Origin: G963668605 sp963668605
Lineage (GTDB): Bacteria; Acidobacteriota; Terriglobia; Bryobacterales; Bryobacteraceae
DNA: 64,000 nucleotides
Direction of reading: 5' to 3'
Assembly: GCA_963668605.1 (NCBI GenBank)
Contig: OY764903.1
Coordinates: 1,302,001-1,366,000 of the forward strand
Position 1 is the stretch's first letter. Each line of letters begins with the position of its first letter. A program made the translations under genes and the position numbers. The notes below the pieces were generated by a model. It saw only the letters and a program-made list of their open reading frames with translations, had not been told where the DNA came from and did no database searches. Shown here piece by piece: positions 16,001 to 25,244 of the stretch.

Positions 16001-16198
16001 CTATTCGAAGTCTCTCGGTCTCTTCTTGCGATTCCGCTTGCGCGCGAGTGCTTCCTTCGTGCGCTGCTTCTCGCCCGGTTTCAGGTAGAAGGAGTGCCGC
16101 TTAATCTCCTTGATAATGTCTTCCTGCTGTACCTTGCGCTTAAAACGCCGAAGAGCGCTTTCTAAAGTCTCGCCGTCCTGAATAACAACTTCAGCCAA
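16001..16198 (-). CDS. rpsU: 30S ribosomal protein S21
   Basis: A 65-residue basic protein: AEVVIQDGETLESALRRFKR at the N-terminus and an Arg/Lys-rich tail (RKRNRKKRPRDFE). This is the usual S21 length and pattern. The start codon is TTG (16198-16196), supported by a strong ribosome-binding site, gaggaggtga, just upstream. S21 helps the 30S subunit recognise mRNA during initiation. The gene stands alone, with intron copy 2 downstream and the RND operon end upstream on the same strand. Confidence 0.95.
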   Translation of the reverse strand: MAEVVIQDGETLESALRRFKRKVQQEDIIKEIKRHSFYLKPGEKQRTKEALARKRNRKKRPRDFE

Positions 16199-16455
16199 AC
16201 TATCACCTCCTCCTCTATATGGGAGTTATGGCCTTAGGGCCAACCTATATTGTCACGGTCTGCCGGAAGGAAAGTCAAGCTGCTGCTGCTTGATCCGGCT
16301 GCGCAACAAATCCAAGGCTGGGTGGTTCGAGCAATCGACCGTGACGGTTTTGGTTTCGACAGACCAACAAGGGCGTGATCTTGACTTTCTGTGCGTACCC
16401 ATCGGGGGCGAGAAGCAACGCGACTGCGAGTGTTTTTTCATGCAGACGCCTATCC
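16199..16455 (-). pseudogene. rpsU leader region with a possible frameshifted exported-protein remnant
   Basis: This 257-bp gap holds the rpsU leader. On the minus strand, adding one base to the A6 run just after the ATG at about 16441 gives KKTLAVALLLA...GYAQKVKITPL, which resembles a signal peptide and the start of a secreted protein. A neighbouring frame reads ETKTVTVDCSNHPALDLL before stopping. It may be a decayed gene fragment. A possible promoter TTGACT-N17-TGACAA lies at about 16247-16277. All of this is weak inference. Confidence 0.25.
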
Positions 16456-19400
16456 TCAGGATGCCGATGCGTGTTTCCCCGGCGGAACCAGAGTGATTCG
16501 AAGCACAGGCACCATGATCGAGAGAAGCGCCGGCGCCAGGAACATGCCGCCCACAATCACAGTAGCGAGAGGCCGCTGGGCTTGGGATCCGATGCCGGTT
16601 GAGATGGCGGCCGGCACCAGGCCGATACAGGCCGACAGCGTGGCCATGAAGCGCGGCCGCATGCAGGTTCGCGCGGCTAGCGTGATCGATTCTTCTCTTT
16701 CGATTCCCTTGTCACGCATCTTGTTGTAGTGAGTGAGCATGATGATTCCATCCATCACGGCCACGCCGAACAGGGAAATAAATCCGACTGCGGCGGAGAC
16801 ACTAAAATTGGTGCCGGTAAGGTAAAGGGCCCAGATGCCCCCACACGCCGCAAACGGAATTCCGGCCAACGCCATCAGGCTGTCTCGAAGAGTGTTGAAG
16901 TAGCTGTAGAGCAACACCATGATCAGCAACAAGCTGGCGGGTACGATCCAAGCCAGCCGCTGCTGCGCTTGCTTGAGTTCCCCGAATTCGCCAGTCCACT
17001 CGATGCCGTACCCATGCGGAAGTTTTACCTCTTTCTGAACGATTCTCTGTGCCTCCTCGACTGCGGTGGCCAAGTCCCGCCCTCGCACGCTGAACTTGAT
17101 GGGGATGTAGCGGCGGTTATTCTCGCGGTAGATATAGCTTGCACCGGGTTCCACCCCGATGTCGGCCACGTCGCTGAGGCGAACTAAGGAGCCGCCGGGC
17201 GTCGGGATCGGAATGGAGCGGATGTGGGTTTCATCCTCCCGGTATTCCGGCAAGAGGCGAACCATCAGATCGAACTTCCGCTCTCCTTCGAGAATGGTAG
17301 TGGCGACTTGGCCGCCGACAGCGGCCTGCACAATGGCATTCACGTCGTTCGGCGCCAACCCATACCGGGCGCAACGTCCGCGATCGACCTTGATTAATAG
17401 GTTTGGCTGTCCGAGTTGGTGCAAAACGCCCACATCCTGGATTCCGCGGACCTTCTCGATCTGCCGGCTGATCTCCTCGGCCTTGCCTTCCAGAATCCGC
17501 AGGTCGGGCCCGAACAGCTTGATGGAGTTCTCGCCCTTTACGCCGGACACCGCCTCCTGCACGTTGTCTTCGATGTTCTGCGAGAAGTTGAACACGACAC
17601 CTGGGAATTCGTTCGCAAGGCGCTGCCTCAGGCCCTCAACCAATTCCTCTTTCCTCAGATCCTTCGGCCAGTGTGCACGGTCCTTGGGCGGGTAAAGCGG
17701 GGCGAAGAACTCCACGTTGAAGAATCCAGTCGGGTCGGTGCCGTCATCGGGACGCCCATGCTGCGTCACAACGGTAACTACTTCCGGATAGGAATGGATG
17801 ATGTTCCTCATCCGGTCCACGTAAGGCTGACCCGCGGCCAGCGAGATAGTGGGTGGAAGCGATGCGCGAATCCACAGATTCCCTTCTTCCAGCTTGGGAA
17901 GAAACTCCCCGCCGATGTGCGGCAGCAGCAGACCGGTGACGCCGAGAAACACCACGCCGGCGGCCACCACCAGATACCGGAATCGAAACGCCCGAGCGAG
18001 TGTCCACTCGTAGACACGATGCAGCCAACGCACAAAGAAGGTGTCTTTCTCCTGCGTTTTCTCCGGAAGCAGGAACGAGGACAGCATAGGCGAAACCGTA
18101 AAGCTGGCGATCAGAGCGCCCAGCAGCGCGTAGCCATAGGTCTTCGCCATAGGCGAGAATATCTGGCCTTCGACTCCTTGCATCGCAAACAGCGGGACGA
18201 AGGCGGCGATGGTGACTGCTGCCGAAAAGAAGATCGCCTTGTCGACCTCAAGCGCCGCCGCGTAAATACGGTTCAACTTGCCCTGGATGCCGGCCGGCGC
18301 TCCGGGGAACAGAACAGTTCCAGATGTCAGTACACCGAACGGCTCTTGCTTCTGCAGGCGCCGGTATATGTTTTCCACCATGTAGACGCTCGAATCGACG
18401 ATGATGCCGAAATCGATAGCGCCCACCGAAAGCAGGTTCGCCGAGTCGCCGCGCAGGACCATGAGCATCACGCTGAAGAAGAGCGCAAACGGTATGGTCG
18501 CAGCTACAACGATGGCGCAGCGGAAATCGCCCAGAAAGAGGTATTGAATCAGGAAGACGAGCAGAATGCCGATGACGAGGTTCTCGACAACTGTCTCCGT
18601 AGTGACGTGCACCAGGTCTTTCCGGTCGTAATACGGGGCCACCTTCACGCCGGGCGGGAGTTCCCCGGAAGTATTCAGCTTTTGCACCTCGGCTTCGACG
18701 CGGTCCACCACCTCGCGAGTTTTCTCTCCGCGCCGCATCAGGACGATGCCCTGCACGATGTCGGGAGCTTCGTCCTTCCCGATGATGCCAAGCCGCTGTG
18801 CGTAGCCGATTGAGGAACGGGCGACGTCCTTCAACAGAACAGGGGTACCGCCGGACTGCGAGAGAACGATGTTGTCAATGTCCTGCGTCGAGTTGATCAG
18901 GCCGATTCCGCGGACGTTGACGGCCTGTTGGCCGACGTCGATGGTTCGTGCGCCGACGTTGAGGTTGCTCTGGGAAATTGCCTGGATCACCTGCGGCAAC
19001 GGAATTTTGAACGCGATGAGTTTCTTCAGGTCGACTTCAACGTGGTATTCCCGTGTCAGCCCTCCCCAGCCGATGACGTCGACGACTCCGGGAATTGTCC
19101 GGAAGCGGCGCTCAAGCACCCAGTCTTGCAGCGTCTTGCGATCCAGCAGATTGAAGCCGGGCGGCCCGGCGACTTCGTAACGATAGATCTCGCCGGTGGG
19201 GCTTGTCGGCGACACGACCGGCTGAACGTTATTCGGAAGCGTGAGCTGGTTGACCCGATTCAACACCTGTTGGAGGGAGAAGTAGTACTCACTGTCATAG
19301 CTGAACTGGAACTTGGCATCCGACAATCCATAGAGGGAGATGCTCCGCGTGAACTGCAGGCCAGGTATGCCGGCGAGTCCGATTTCAATCGGAATCGTGA

Positions 19401-19590
19401 TGTAGCGTTCAATTTCTTCAGCCGACTGCCCGGGAACTTGAGTAATCAGCTCCACCATGGGTGGCGCCGGATCCGGGTAAGCCTCGATGTTCAGTCTCTT
19501 GAAGGCGAAGAATCCGACGGCCAGAAAGACAATCAGAAACGCAAGCATCATGGGCCTGCGGGCGAGTGCGAAATGGATGATGGCTCGCAT
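16456..19590 (-). CDS. CzcA/CusA-type heavy-metal RND efflux permease
   Basis: This 1044-residue inner-membrane proton/metal antiporter belongs to the HME-RND group. The N-terminal TM is followed by the porter region (NIEAYPDPAPPMVELITQVPG). TM4 has the HME signature AIDFGIIVDSSVYMVENI, in place of the HAE-type VDDAIV. The C-terminal half repeats the fold and ends in TM12. It should pump divalent or monovalent metal cations through the adaptor and TolC-like channel encoded just upstream (3-bp and 10-bp gaps). The specific metal cannot be read from the motifs seen here. Confidence 0.93.
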   Translation of the reverse strand: MRAIIHFALARRPMMLAFLIVFLAVGFFAFKRLNIEAYPDPAPPMVELITQVPGQSAEEIERYITIPIEIGLAGIPGLQFTRSISLYGLSDAKFQFSYDSEYYFSLQQVLNRVNQLTLPNNVQPVVSPTSPTGEIYRYEVAGPPGFNLLDRKTLQDWVLERRFRTIPGVVDVIGWGGLTREYHVEVDLKKLIAFKIPLPQVIQAISQSNLNVGARTIDVGQQAVNVRGIGLINSTQDIDNIVLSQSGGTPVLLKDVARSSIGYAQRLGIIGKDEAPDIVQGIVLMRRGEKTREVVDRVEAEVQKLNTSGELPPGVKVAPYYDRKDLVHVTTETVVENLVIGILLVFLIQYLFLGDFRCAIVVAATIPFALFFSVMLMVLRGDSANLLSVGAIDFGIIVDSSVYMVENIYRRLQKQEPFGVLTSGTVLFPGAPAGIQGKLNRIYAAALEVDKAIFFSAAVTIAAFVPLFAMQGVEGQIFSPMAKTYGYALLGALIASFTVSPMLSSFLLPEKTQEKDTFFVRWLHRVYEWTLARAFRFRYLVVAAGVVFLGVTGLLLPHIGGEFLPKLEEGNLWIRASLPPTISLAAGQPYVDRMRNIIHSYPEVVTVVTQHGRPDDGTDPTGFFNVEFFAPLYPPKDRAHWPKDLRKEELVEGLRQRLANEFPGVVFNFSQNIEDNVQEAVSGVKGENSIKLFGPDLRILEGKAEEISRQIEKVRGIQDVGVLHQLGQPNLLIKVDRGRCARYGLAPNDVNAIVQAAVGGQVATTILEGERKFDLMVRLLPEYREDETHIRSIPIPTPGGSLVRLSDVADIGVEPGASYIYRENNRRYIPIKFSVRGRDLATAVEEAQRIVQKEVKLPHGYGIEWTGEFGELKQAQQRLAWIVPASLLLIMVLLYSYFNTLRDSLMALAGIPFAACGGIWALYLTGTNFSVSAAVGFISLFGVAVMDGIIMLTHYNKMRDKGIEREESITLAARTCMRPRFMATLSACIGLVPAAISTGIGSQAQRPLATVIVGGMFLAPALLSIMVPVLRITLVPPGKHASAS

Positions 19591-19593
19591 GGA

Positions 19594-20823
19594 TCACGAA
19601 TTCCTCACATTGCTGATAAAAAGTGCGCCGTCGGAGATCACTCTGTCTCCAGGCTGCAGACCCGAGCGGATCTCGACCCAGCCGTCCTGCTCCAGTCCGG
19701 TCTCCACAGAGCGCCGGATCAGTTCTTTGCCATCGCGGAGCACCCACACTACCTTGCGCTCATTGTCGCGGACCACAGCCTTCTGGGGAACGGTGAGCAC
19801 GCTGGCATTCGAGTTCGCTATCCGAAAGCTTGCGAACATCTCAGGCTTCAATCGCTGACCCGGATTCGAGATCAAACAGCGCACCGGCACACGCCGTGTT
19901 GTTGGGTCGACCGAAGGTGAGATGTAGGTAACGCGGGCATTGAATCTTTCGTTCGGAAACGCGATCACGCTAACCTGAACCGGTTCGTTCAGGCGGACAG
20001 CGGCCACGTCCGATTCGTACACGTCCGCAAGCAACCACATGCTGGAAAGGTCCGCGATGGTGAAGATCGGATCGGATGCATCCGGACGAATGTACTGCCC
20101 AGGGCCAGCCTTGCGCGCTACCACTGTGCCCGAGATCGGCGAGAAGATCTTCGCGATACGGTCTACCTGGCGGGTTGTGACGATTTTCTGGATTTCTTCC
20201 GGGCTCTTTCCAAAAACGGTCAAACGTTGCAGGGCCGCATCGGTTGCCGCCTCCGCTGCGCGGACGTCGTTCCCGGCATTCTGTGCATCCGTTGTGGCTT
20301 GCTCCAGATCCTTGACTGGCGCGGCCTCGCCCGCTACCAGACGTTTCAACCGGTCCCGGTTCCGTTCGGTCTGCCGGAGTGTGGCGCCGGCCTTCGCCAA
20401 AGCGGCCTTCCCCGTGAGCAGATCCGACTCCGCCGCCACGATATCCGGAGTGTCGATCTCCACAAGTGGCTCACCTTTCCGCACGGCGTCACCGGGCTTC
20501 ACCAACAGGCGCATGATCCGTCCCGTGTAGGGCGAAAACACCGGCGTCGCGTTATCTTCATTGAAAGCCACTTTGCCCGTAGCTTCACGAACCACGCTCA
20601 CCTTGCGTTCGAACGGAGTCTCCATGCGAAACTGCCGGAGTTGCTCCGCTGTTACGGCGACCACATCGGCCGTATTGGGTGGTGGTGGAGCCTCCGCCAG
20701 TTTGGTTTCCACTGCAGCGCTCTTCGAACAGCCCGTGGCGGTGAGCGCGATCAATAAACCGGCGCAAGCGGCGCCGAGAATTTTCGATTTCCTGTCCAAT
20801 GTCAAGTTTCGTTTGGTATCCAT
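19594..20823 (-). CDS. RND efflux periplasmic adaptor, lipoprotein (CusB/CzcB-like)
   Basis: A 409-residue membrane-fusion protein. A lipobox (LTATGC, Cys about 32) predicts lipid anchoring. A split lipoyl-like domain (VFSPYTGRIMRLLVKPGDAV and IFSPISGTVVARKAGPG) flanks a short alpha-helical hairpin, followed by beta-barrel and membrane-proximal domains (LKPEMFASFRIAN, VVWVLRDGKELIRR). It links the inner-membrane pump at 16456 to the outer-membrane channel at 20834. The gene order tolC-adaptor-pump on one strand shows a complete tripartite system. Confidence 0.92.
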   Translation of the reverse strand: MDTKRNLTLDRKSKILGAACAGLLIALTATGCSKSAAVETKLAEAPPPPNTADVVAVTAEQLRQFRMETPFERKVSVVREATGKVAFNEDNATPVFSPYTGRIMRLLVKPGDAVRKGEPLVEIDTPDIVAAESDLLTGKAALAKAGATLRQTERNRDRLKRLVAGEAAPVKDLEQATTDAQNAGNDVRAAEAATDAALQRLTVFGKSPEEIQKIVTTRQVDRIAKIFSPISGTVVARKAGPGQYIRPDASDPIFTIADLSSMWLLADVYESDVAAVRLNEPVQVSVIAFPNERFNARVTYISPSVDPTTRRVPVRCLISNPGQRLKPEMFASFRIANSNASVLTVPQKAVVRDNERKVVWVLRDGKELIRRSVETGLEQDGWVEIRSGLQPGDRVISDGALFISNVRNS

Positions 20824-20833
20824 TACAATCTCC

Positions 20834-22168
20834 TTACGGCAATGCCTGCCCGATAGCCTGTTCCAGTTGCCAGACGCTCACCTGGTAGTCCGAGCGGGCC
20901 TGGTTGTACGCCGCCAATGTCTGGTTTGCGGTCCGTTGTGCGTCTAGAGCATCGAGTAGACTGGTGGCGCCTTCCTTGAAACTGAATCCCGCCACTTCCC
21001 GCAGTTTTTCCACCTGAAGCAGGTTGTCCCTGCTGTAAAGCTCGAGCGCCTCTTTTGCCGCCAGGTATGACTGGTAGGCCTTTTCCACGTCGGTCAGAAC
21101 TTGAATCTGCGTCTGCCGGTATTGAGACTTTGCTGCGAGTTGAAGAGCCGTGGCTTGCACGGCGGCGGCCTTCTGATTGTTAAATACGAACAGAGGAATC
21201 TGGACGACCATACCGACGGAACTGTCGTCACCGACGTGTTGATACTCCATTGCAACGTTGATGTCGCGGTGCCGGAGGGCGTCGGCCAGCCGTGTTCCAC
21301 GTTCGGCGGCATTCATGGAGGAACGCGAAACCTTCAGGTCCGGACGGTTTTCCAACGCCGCCGCCCTAAGATCGAGCAGTTTTGCGTTCACAGGTTGCTC
21401 CACGAAATCTCCCACAACTTCGAAGGGGACAGCGTCCTGGGCCGGGTTGGGGCCAGCTTCCGCCATATCCGTGCTCAGTACATTCATAAGGTCGCGCAGC
21501 GCCTGTTGGTAAGCCGTTCGCGACTGCAGGATGGCCTGCCGGTACTGCAAGCGTCCGGAACGCACGCGATAAAGATCCACTGGTGCGGCGTCTCCGTTAT
21601 CGACACGGGTCTGCGTCAGACGTTCAGTTTGCTCGTATTGCAGGTTGGTGAGTTCCGCCAGCTTGAGGTTTTCGCGCGCCAGGATCGCAGCCGCGAACGC
21701 TTGCCGAAGTTGAAACAATTGGATCCGGAACGTCTCGAGCACTTGAGCCCGGGCTGCCTCCACCTGCGCGCTGGCCTGTTCGGTCCGTAATTGGCGCTTA
21801 CCGCCGCGCTCGAATAGTTGTTGGACCTGAAACGTATAAACCGGATTCGCGCCGGCATTCGAATTAGTCTCGACGAACCGCGGCGCACCGTTCTGCACCG
21901 GCGAGTATAGTGTCCATTGTTCTGCTCCTAACTGGATCTGAGGATTGGGCCGGTAGCTCGCAATCAAGCGTTGCGCCTCCACGGCTTCCAGAACTCGACG
22001 GCTCACCGCAATGTTGAGGTTGCGTTCAAAGAGAATCGCTTCCGCATCTTTTAAACTGAGTTGGCTCGGCAACGGCTGTTGCCCATAAGCCGCTACTCCA
22101 GGCAGGAGCGCTAAGGCGCCTGTTAATAAGTAAATGAGTTGTAGTCCACGCACGTAACAGTTCTCCAT
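20834..22168 (-). CDS. TolC-family outer-membrane efflux channel (CusC/CzcC-like)
   Basis: A 444-residue protein with an N-terminal signal peptide (LIYLLTGALALLPGVAAYGQ) and two tandem outer-membrane efflux protein repeats rich in long amphipathic helices (LSLKDAEAILFERNLNI, QASAQVEAARAQVLETF, AAVQATALQLAAKSQYRQ). It should form the trimeric exit duct of the metal efflux system. It is the first gene of the three-gene unit. Confidence 0.92.
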   Translation of the reverse strand: MENCYVRGLQLIYLLTGALALLPGVAAYGQQPLPSQLSLKDAEAILFERNLNIAVSRRVLEAVEAQRLIASYRPNPQIQLGAEQWTLYSPVQNGAPRFVETNSNAGANPVYTFQVQQLFERGGKRQLRTEQASAQVEAARAQVLETFRIQLFQLRQAFAAAILARENLKLAELTNLQYEQTERLTQTRVDNGDAAPVDLYRVRSGRLQYRQAILQSRTAYQQALRDLMNVLSTDMAEAGPNPAQDAVPFEVVGDFVEQPVNAKLLDLRAAALENRPDLKVSRSSMNAAERGTRLADALRHRDINVAMEYQHVGDDSSVGMVVQIPLFVFNNQKAAAVQATALQLAAKSQYRQTQIQVLTDVEKAYQSYLAAKEALELYSRDNLLQVEKLREVAGFSFKEGATSLLDALDAQRTANQTLAAYNQARSDYQVSVWQLEQAIGQALP

Positions 22169-22248
22169 AGGGGATACAAGGACCCCTCACGCCAGACTTG
22201 GCGAACACAACCAAGTCATCTGATTCGAATTGTCAGGATTGGGAAATA

Positions 22249-22887
22249 CTACCGGGCAGGAGGGGCACGTCCGAGGTGATTGCCAAAGCGGGCTGAACTG
22301 TGGAAAGCAACTTCCAAGTTACTGAAAGACTGGTCTGCATCCGTTAGCTCAGCATTCAGCGCGAATGGAGCCAGGCAGAAGTCCTGGATGCCATTCATGG
22401 AAGCGAAGAAAGCGCGCTCCGGAGGAAGCGTCTGGCACAGAAGCGGATCTTCGTGCCAAATGGACGATGGGTGAAAACTCACATCGGATTCTTTGAATCC
22501 GCCTTGGCCGTCGTTAATCCAGACGCCCAACGGACTCCCATCGTCCGCACTCATGATCAACACGTCCTGCAGATGATCGCCGTCTACGTCGTGAGATGTG
22601 ATCCGGACGCCTTTGGCGTTGGTCTTCAGGATGATGGTCTGGGTGGAACGGGTCGCGCTGACGGCAACGCGCACGCAAAAGGATGCACCACCGGCTGGCC
22701 CCACACACGGATATGCTTTGATCCAATCCGCCTGGTTGTCGGCGTCCAGCGCCGTAGCCAGTTGTGCGGTGAAGAGTTCGCGCGGCAGTCCGTTGCGCCA
22801 TGGTTCCGCAGCCTGTGCATGGTTCGTCCATGCGCAAGCCAATAGCGCTAGCCAGATCACTAACCGACTTGTGCTCTTCAGATTCAC
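22249..22887 (-). CDS. exported FG-GAP/VCBS-like protein, function unknown
   Basis: I chose the GTG at 22887 because it gives a good signal peptide (LVIWLALLACAWTNHAQA). The open frame extends to 23109, but that extra N-terminus has no protein-like features. The mature part of about 180 residues has one clear FG-GAP/VCBS-type calcium-loop segment (DVDGDHLQDVLIMSADD then WINDGQGGF) and several Cys residues. It lies between the efflux operon and the Nramp genes on the same strand. A periplasmic accessory role in metal handling is possible but unproven. Confidence 0.6.
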   Translation of the reverse strand: MNLKSTSRLVIWLALLACAWTNHAQAAEPWRNGLPRELFTAQLATALDADNQADWIKAYPCVGPAGGASFCVRVAVSATRSTQTIILKTNAKGVRITSHDVDGDHLQDVLIMSADDGSPLGVWINDGQGGFKESDVSFHPSSIWHEDPLLCQTLPPERAFFASMNGIQDFCLAPFALNAELTDADQSFSNLEVAFHSSARFGNHLGRAPPAR

Positions 22888-23009
22888 AACAAGATCTAAT
22901 ATATCGCGAACAACGGGCAAATGGTTAAACGACGGCTTGTTTGCGCGCTTCAGAACCGCCTCATTGGCTCTCCCAATGCAAACGGATCGTTCCGACCGAA
23001 ACCGGCCGG

Positions 23010-23270
23010 CTAACGCGTCCCGCCAAACAGACCAGCCAATTGCAGCACATGGTACAACACCAGCACGAACATCAGGATGAGGTAACCGCGCAAGCTCAAC
23101 AGCGACCACTTCACACTTGCCGTCATCGGCATGGGGCCCAGCGCCTCGGTGTCGATCTTTTCCTCCAAAACGTCGTCGAGCGGGTGCACTACGATGTAGC
23201 GGTTCCTATTCTCGTTATAGCCGTGCTTCAGTGTCTCTTCCGTGTTCAGCACATTCGTAATGGTTGACAT
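23010..23270 (-). CDS. small membrane protein paired with Nramp-like transporter
   Basis: An 86-residue protein with a soluble, charged N-terminal half (RNRYIVVHPLDDVLEEKID) and a C-terminal TM helix (GYLILMFVLVLYHVLQLAGLF). It starts 17 bp after the Nramp-like gene ends, so co-transcription is likely. I do not recognise the family. Size, topology and position suggest a small subunit or regulator of the transporter. Confidence 0.6.
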   Translation of the reverse strand: MSTITNVLNTEETLKHGYNENRNRYIVVHPLDDVLEEKIDTEALGPMPMTASVKWSLLSLRGYLILMFVLVLYHVLQLAGLFGGTR

Positions 23271-23287
23271 GGCTTTGCTCTCTTTCC

Positions 23288-24628
23288 TCAGTTGATCCCG
23301 CTCGACGCGGGGAACAGATTTGGTGCGGCCACTTGGACCGCGAGAATCAGCGATAGGGCGAACAAAATGACGATGATGGTCCAGTTGATGACGTTATTCC
23401 ATCGCTTGTTCGCGTAATTTCCAAGAAGTTCCTTATCATTCAGCAAAAGCTGTAGAAAAATGATTGCCGATGGCAGCATCACGCCGGCCAGTACCTGCAC
23501 GCCAAGGATGATCAGTTGCAGGGGAGCGCCGGGGATCAGTACGATCACAGCCGCCGCTGCGACGCAAAGCAGATACACCGCATAGAATCCAGCCGCTTTG
23601 CGGAAGGGCAGTTGCAGGCTGTGCGGCCAGTTCCTTACTTCGCCGTAGGCCCAGGCGCTCGAAAGCGAGACGGCAGTAGTCCCCAGTACGGCGGCATTGA
23701 TCATCAGCAGCAGAATGGTATTCTTCACCCAAGGACAGGCGAACGTACCGAGATCCACCGCCATCTGCGCCGGGTCGGTGAAGTGGAAACCGTGCATCCG
23801 CGACGCATTGCCCGCCAGCATCATGCATGCGGCAACGCTGATGGTGATGCAGGCGCCGAGGAATGTGTCCAACCGCGCCCAGTGGATATCGGAAAAACGC
23901 AATCGTTTGTCCGCAATGCAGCTCTGCTGGAAGAAAAGCTGCCACGGAGCGATTGTAGTCCCGACAATTGCGATGGTCAGGAAGATCAGGTCAGCCGTCA
24001 GTCCGCCTGCCGGCATGCTGGGCACAAACAGTGACCGCGTGACCTCGCCGGCTGCCGGGTGCATCTGCCATGCGATCACAAACCACGCCAGATCCAGGAG
24101 ACAGAGGAACACGACAATACGTTCCCAACGGCGGTAGCTGCCGGTAATCGCAATCAGGATGAGTCCAAAGGCCACAAGGGGAATGCCAAATCGCGGGTCC
24201 ACCCCGAGCTTTGTCAGCGCCAAGTCGATGCAGGCGAACTCGGTCACCAGCGTTAGGAAATTGACCAGTTCAAGGTCTACCAGCGAGAACAGGCCCCACC
24301 ACTTTCCGAAGCGTTGGTAGATCATCGCGGCGTGGCCCTTGCCGGTTGCGATTCCGAGGCGCACCACCATTTCCTGGACGAAATATGTAACCGGGAGCAG
24401 GAAGAGAACGATCCATAGGAGATGATGACCGTATTGCGCACCAGCTTGCGTGTACGTCGAGACCGCTCCGGCGTCGTTATCGGCCACCATCACAATCAGA
24501 CCGGGACCGAACACGCCCAGGAACGTAAGCAATCTGGCCGCCCACTTGGATTTCACTACCATCCCGCGGACCGGCGTGGGCTGAGTATCCACCGCGCCCG
24601 CGGGCACTGCAATCGCTCGATTTGCCAT
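23288..24628 (-). CDS. divergent Nramp-family divalent-metal transporter
   Basis: The protein has 446 residues and about 11 TM helices. I chose ATG 24628 because aggtgaggtg lies a few bases before it; the frame extends to 24718 without support. The N-terminal FGPGLIVMVADNDAGAV corresponds to TM1 of Nramp, but the metal-binding DPGN motif is changed to DNDAG. In TM6 the usual MPH motif reads APW (VGTTIAPWQLFFQQ), so the metal-coordinating Met is missing. Loss of this Met is associated with a shift away from Mn/Fe selectivity, as in Nramp-related Mg transporters, so the substrate may not be Mn or Fe. It is probably in one unit with the 86-residue protein. Confidence 0.85.
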   Translation of the reverse strand: MANRAIAVPAGAVDTQPTPVRGMVVKSKWAARLLTFLGVFGPGLIVMVADNDAGAVSTYTQAGAQYGHHLLWIVLFLLPVTYFVQEMVVRLGIATGKGHAAMIYQRFGKWWGLFSLVDLELVNFLTLVTEFACIDLALTKLGVDPRFGIPLVAFGLILIAITGSYRRWERIVVFLCLLDLAWFVIAWQMHPAAGEVTRSLFVPSMPAGGLTADLIFLTIAIVGTTIAPWQLFFQQSCIADKRLRFSDIHWARLDTFLGACITISVAACMMLAGNASRMHGFHFTDPAQMAVDLGTFACPWVKNTILLLMINAAVLGTTAVSLSSAWAYGEVRNWPHSLQLPFRKAAGFYAVYLLCVAAAAVIVLIPGAPLQLIILGVQVLAGVMLPSAIIFLQLLLNDKELLGNYANKRWNNVINWTIIVILFALSLILAVQVAAPNLFPASSGIN

Positions 24629-25244
24629 TAGACACCTCACCTTCTGGCTCGTGCGAACACACACCACCGGCGTTCGCGCCGAACTCACATGCCAGCGTGC
24701 CCCATGCGGGCGACGCAAGCGCCAATTAATCTTGGTTTCGAAGGGGAGGAGTTGAAGCCTTCACCCTCCGCAAAATCCCGAGTGGAATCGCAGAGGGTGA
24801 AGCGATAGAAGAGCCTACCGGATCACGCCAGCGATTCCGCGATACTGCCCTCCGTACTAGGAGGTTCATCATCGTTTATGCGCATATAATATTCCTGGAG
24901 ACGAGCTGAAGCTCAGGAGGGAAATAAAAAAACCATTCCCCCACAGAATAGAGAAATGGCGACTATCGCGAGCGATTGCAGCCGGATTCCCCCACTGGTA
25001 TAAGCTTCAGCACTGCGCGCCGTGAGAGATCCCGAGGACCTCAGCCACATTAGAAAAACCCTTAACCCGGGAGTTCCTGGTCACCCTCCACACAGCATCT
25101 TTCGATGCCTGAGGGCAGTGGCATGTTTGCCGCGCAGACGCCTCGCCTTCCGAGGATCCACGATCACTGAATCGGGTGGTCAGCAGCTCAAGTAGCGAAC
25201 TACCTTCCATCCGCTGTAAGTATAAGCTGTGTTCCCGAAGATTG
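24629..25244. other. intergenic region upstream of the Nramp-like gene, with a conspicuous hairpin
   Basis: No credible gene is seen; overlapping short frames lack family features or ribosome-binding sites. The notable element is a hairpin at about 24758-24803 (gcttcaccctc(c/t)gc paired with gcagagggtgaag, separated by about 20 bases), lying in the presumed leader of the Nramp transcript some 130-175 bases before its start. I could not match it to the yybP-ykoY or M-box consensus. Confidence 0.5.

Noticed and set aside
17416..18813. 465-residue ORF antisense to the metal RND pump
   Set aside because: Shadow frame; no motifs, and the opposite strand encodes a full-length RND protein.
24629..24800. 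M-box or yybP-ykoY riboswitch upstream of the Nramp-like gene
   Set aside because: The aggtgagg match is simply the ribosome-binding site, and the remaining conserved blocks of either riboswitch are absent.
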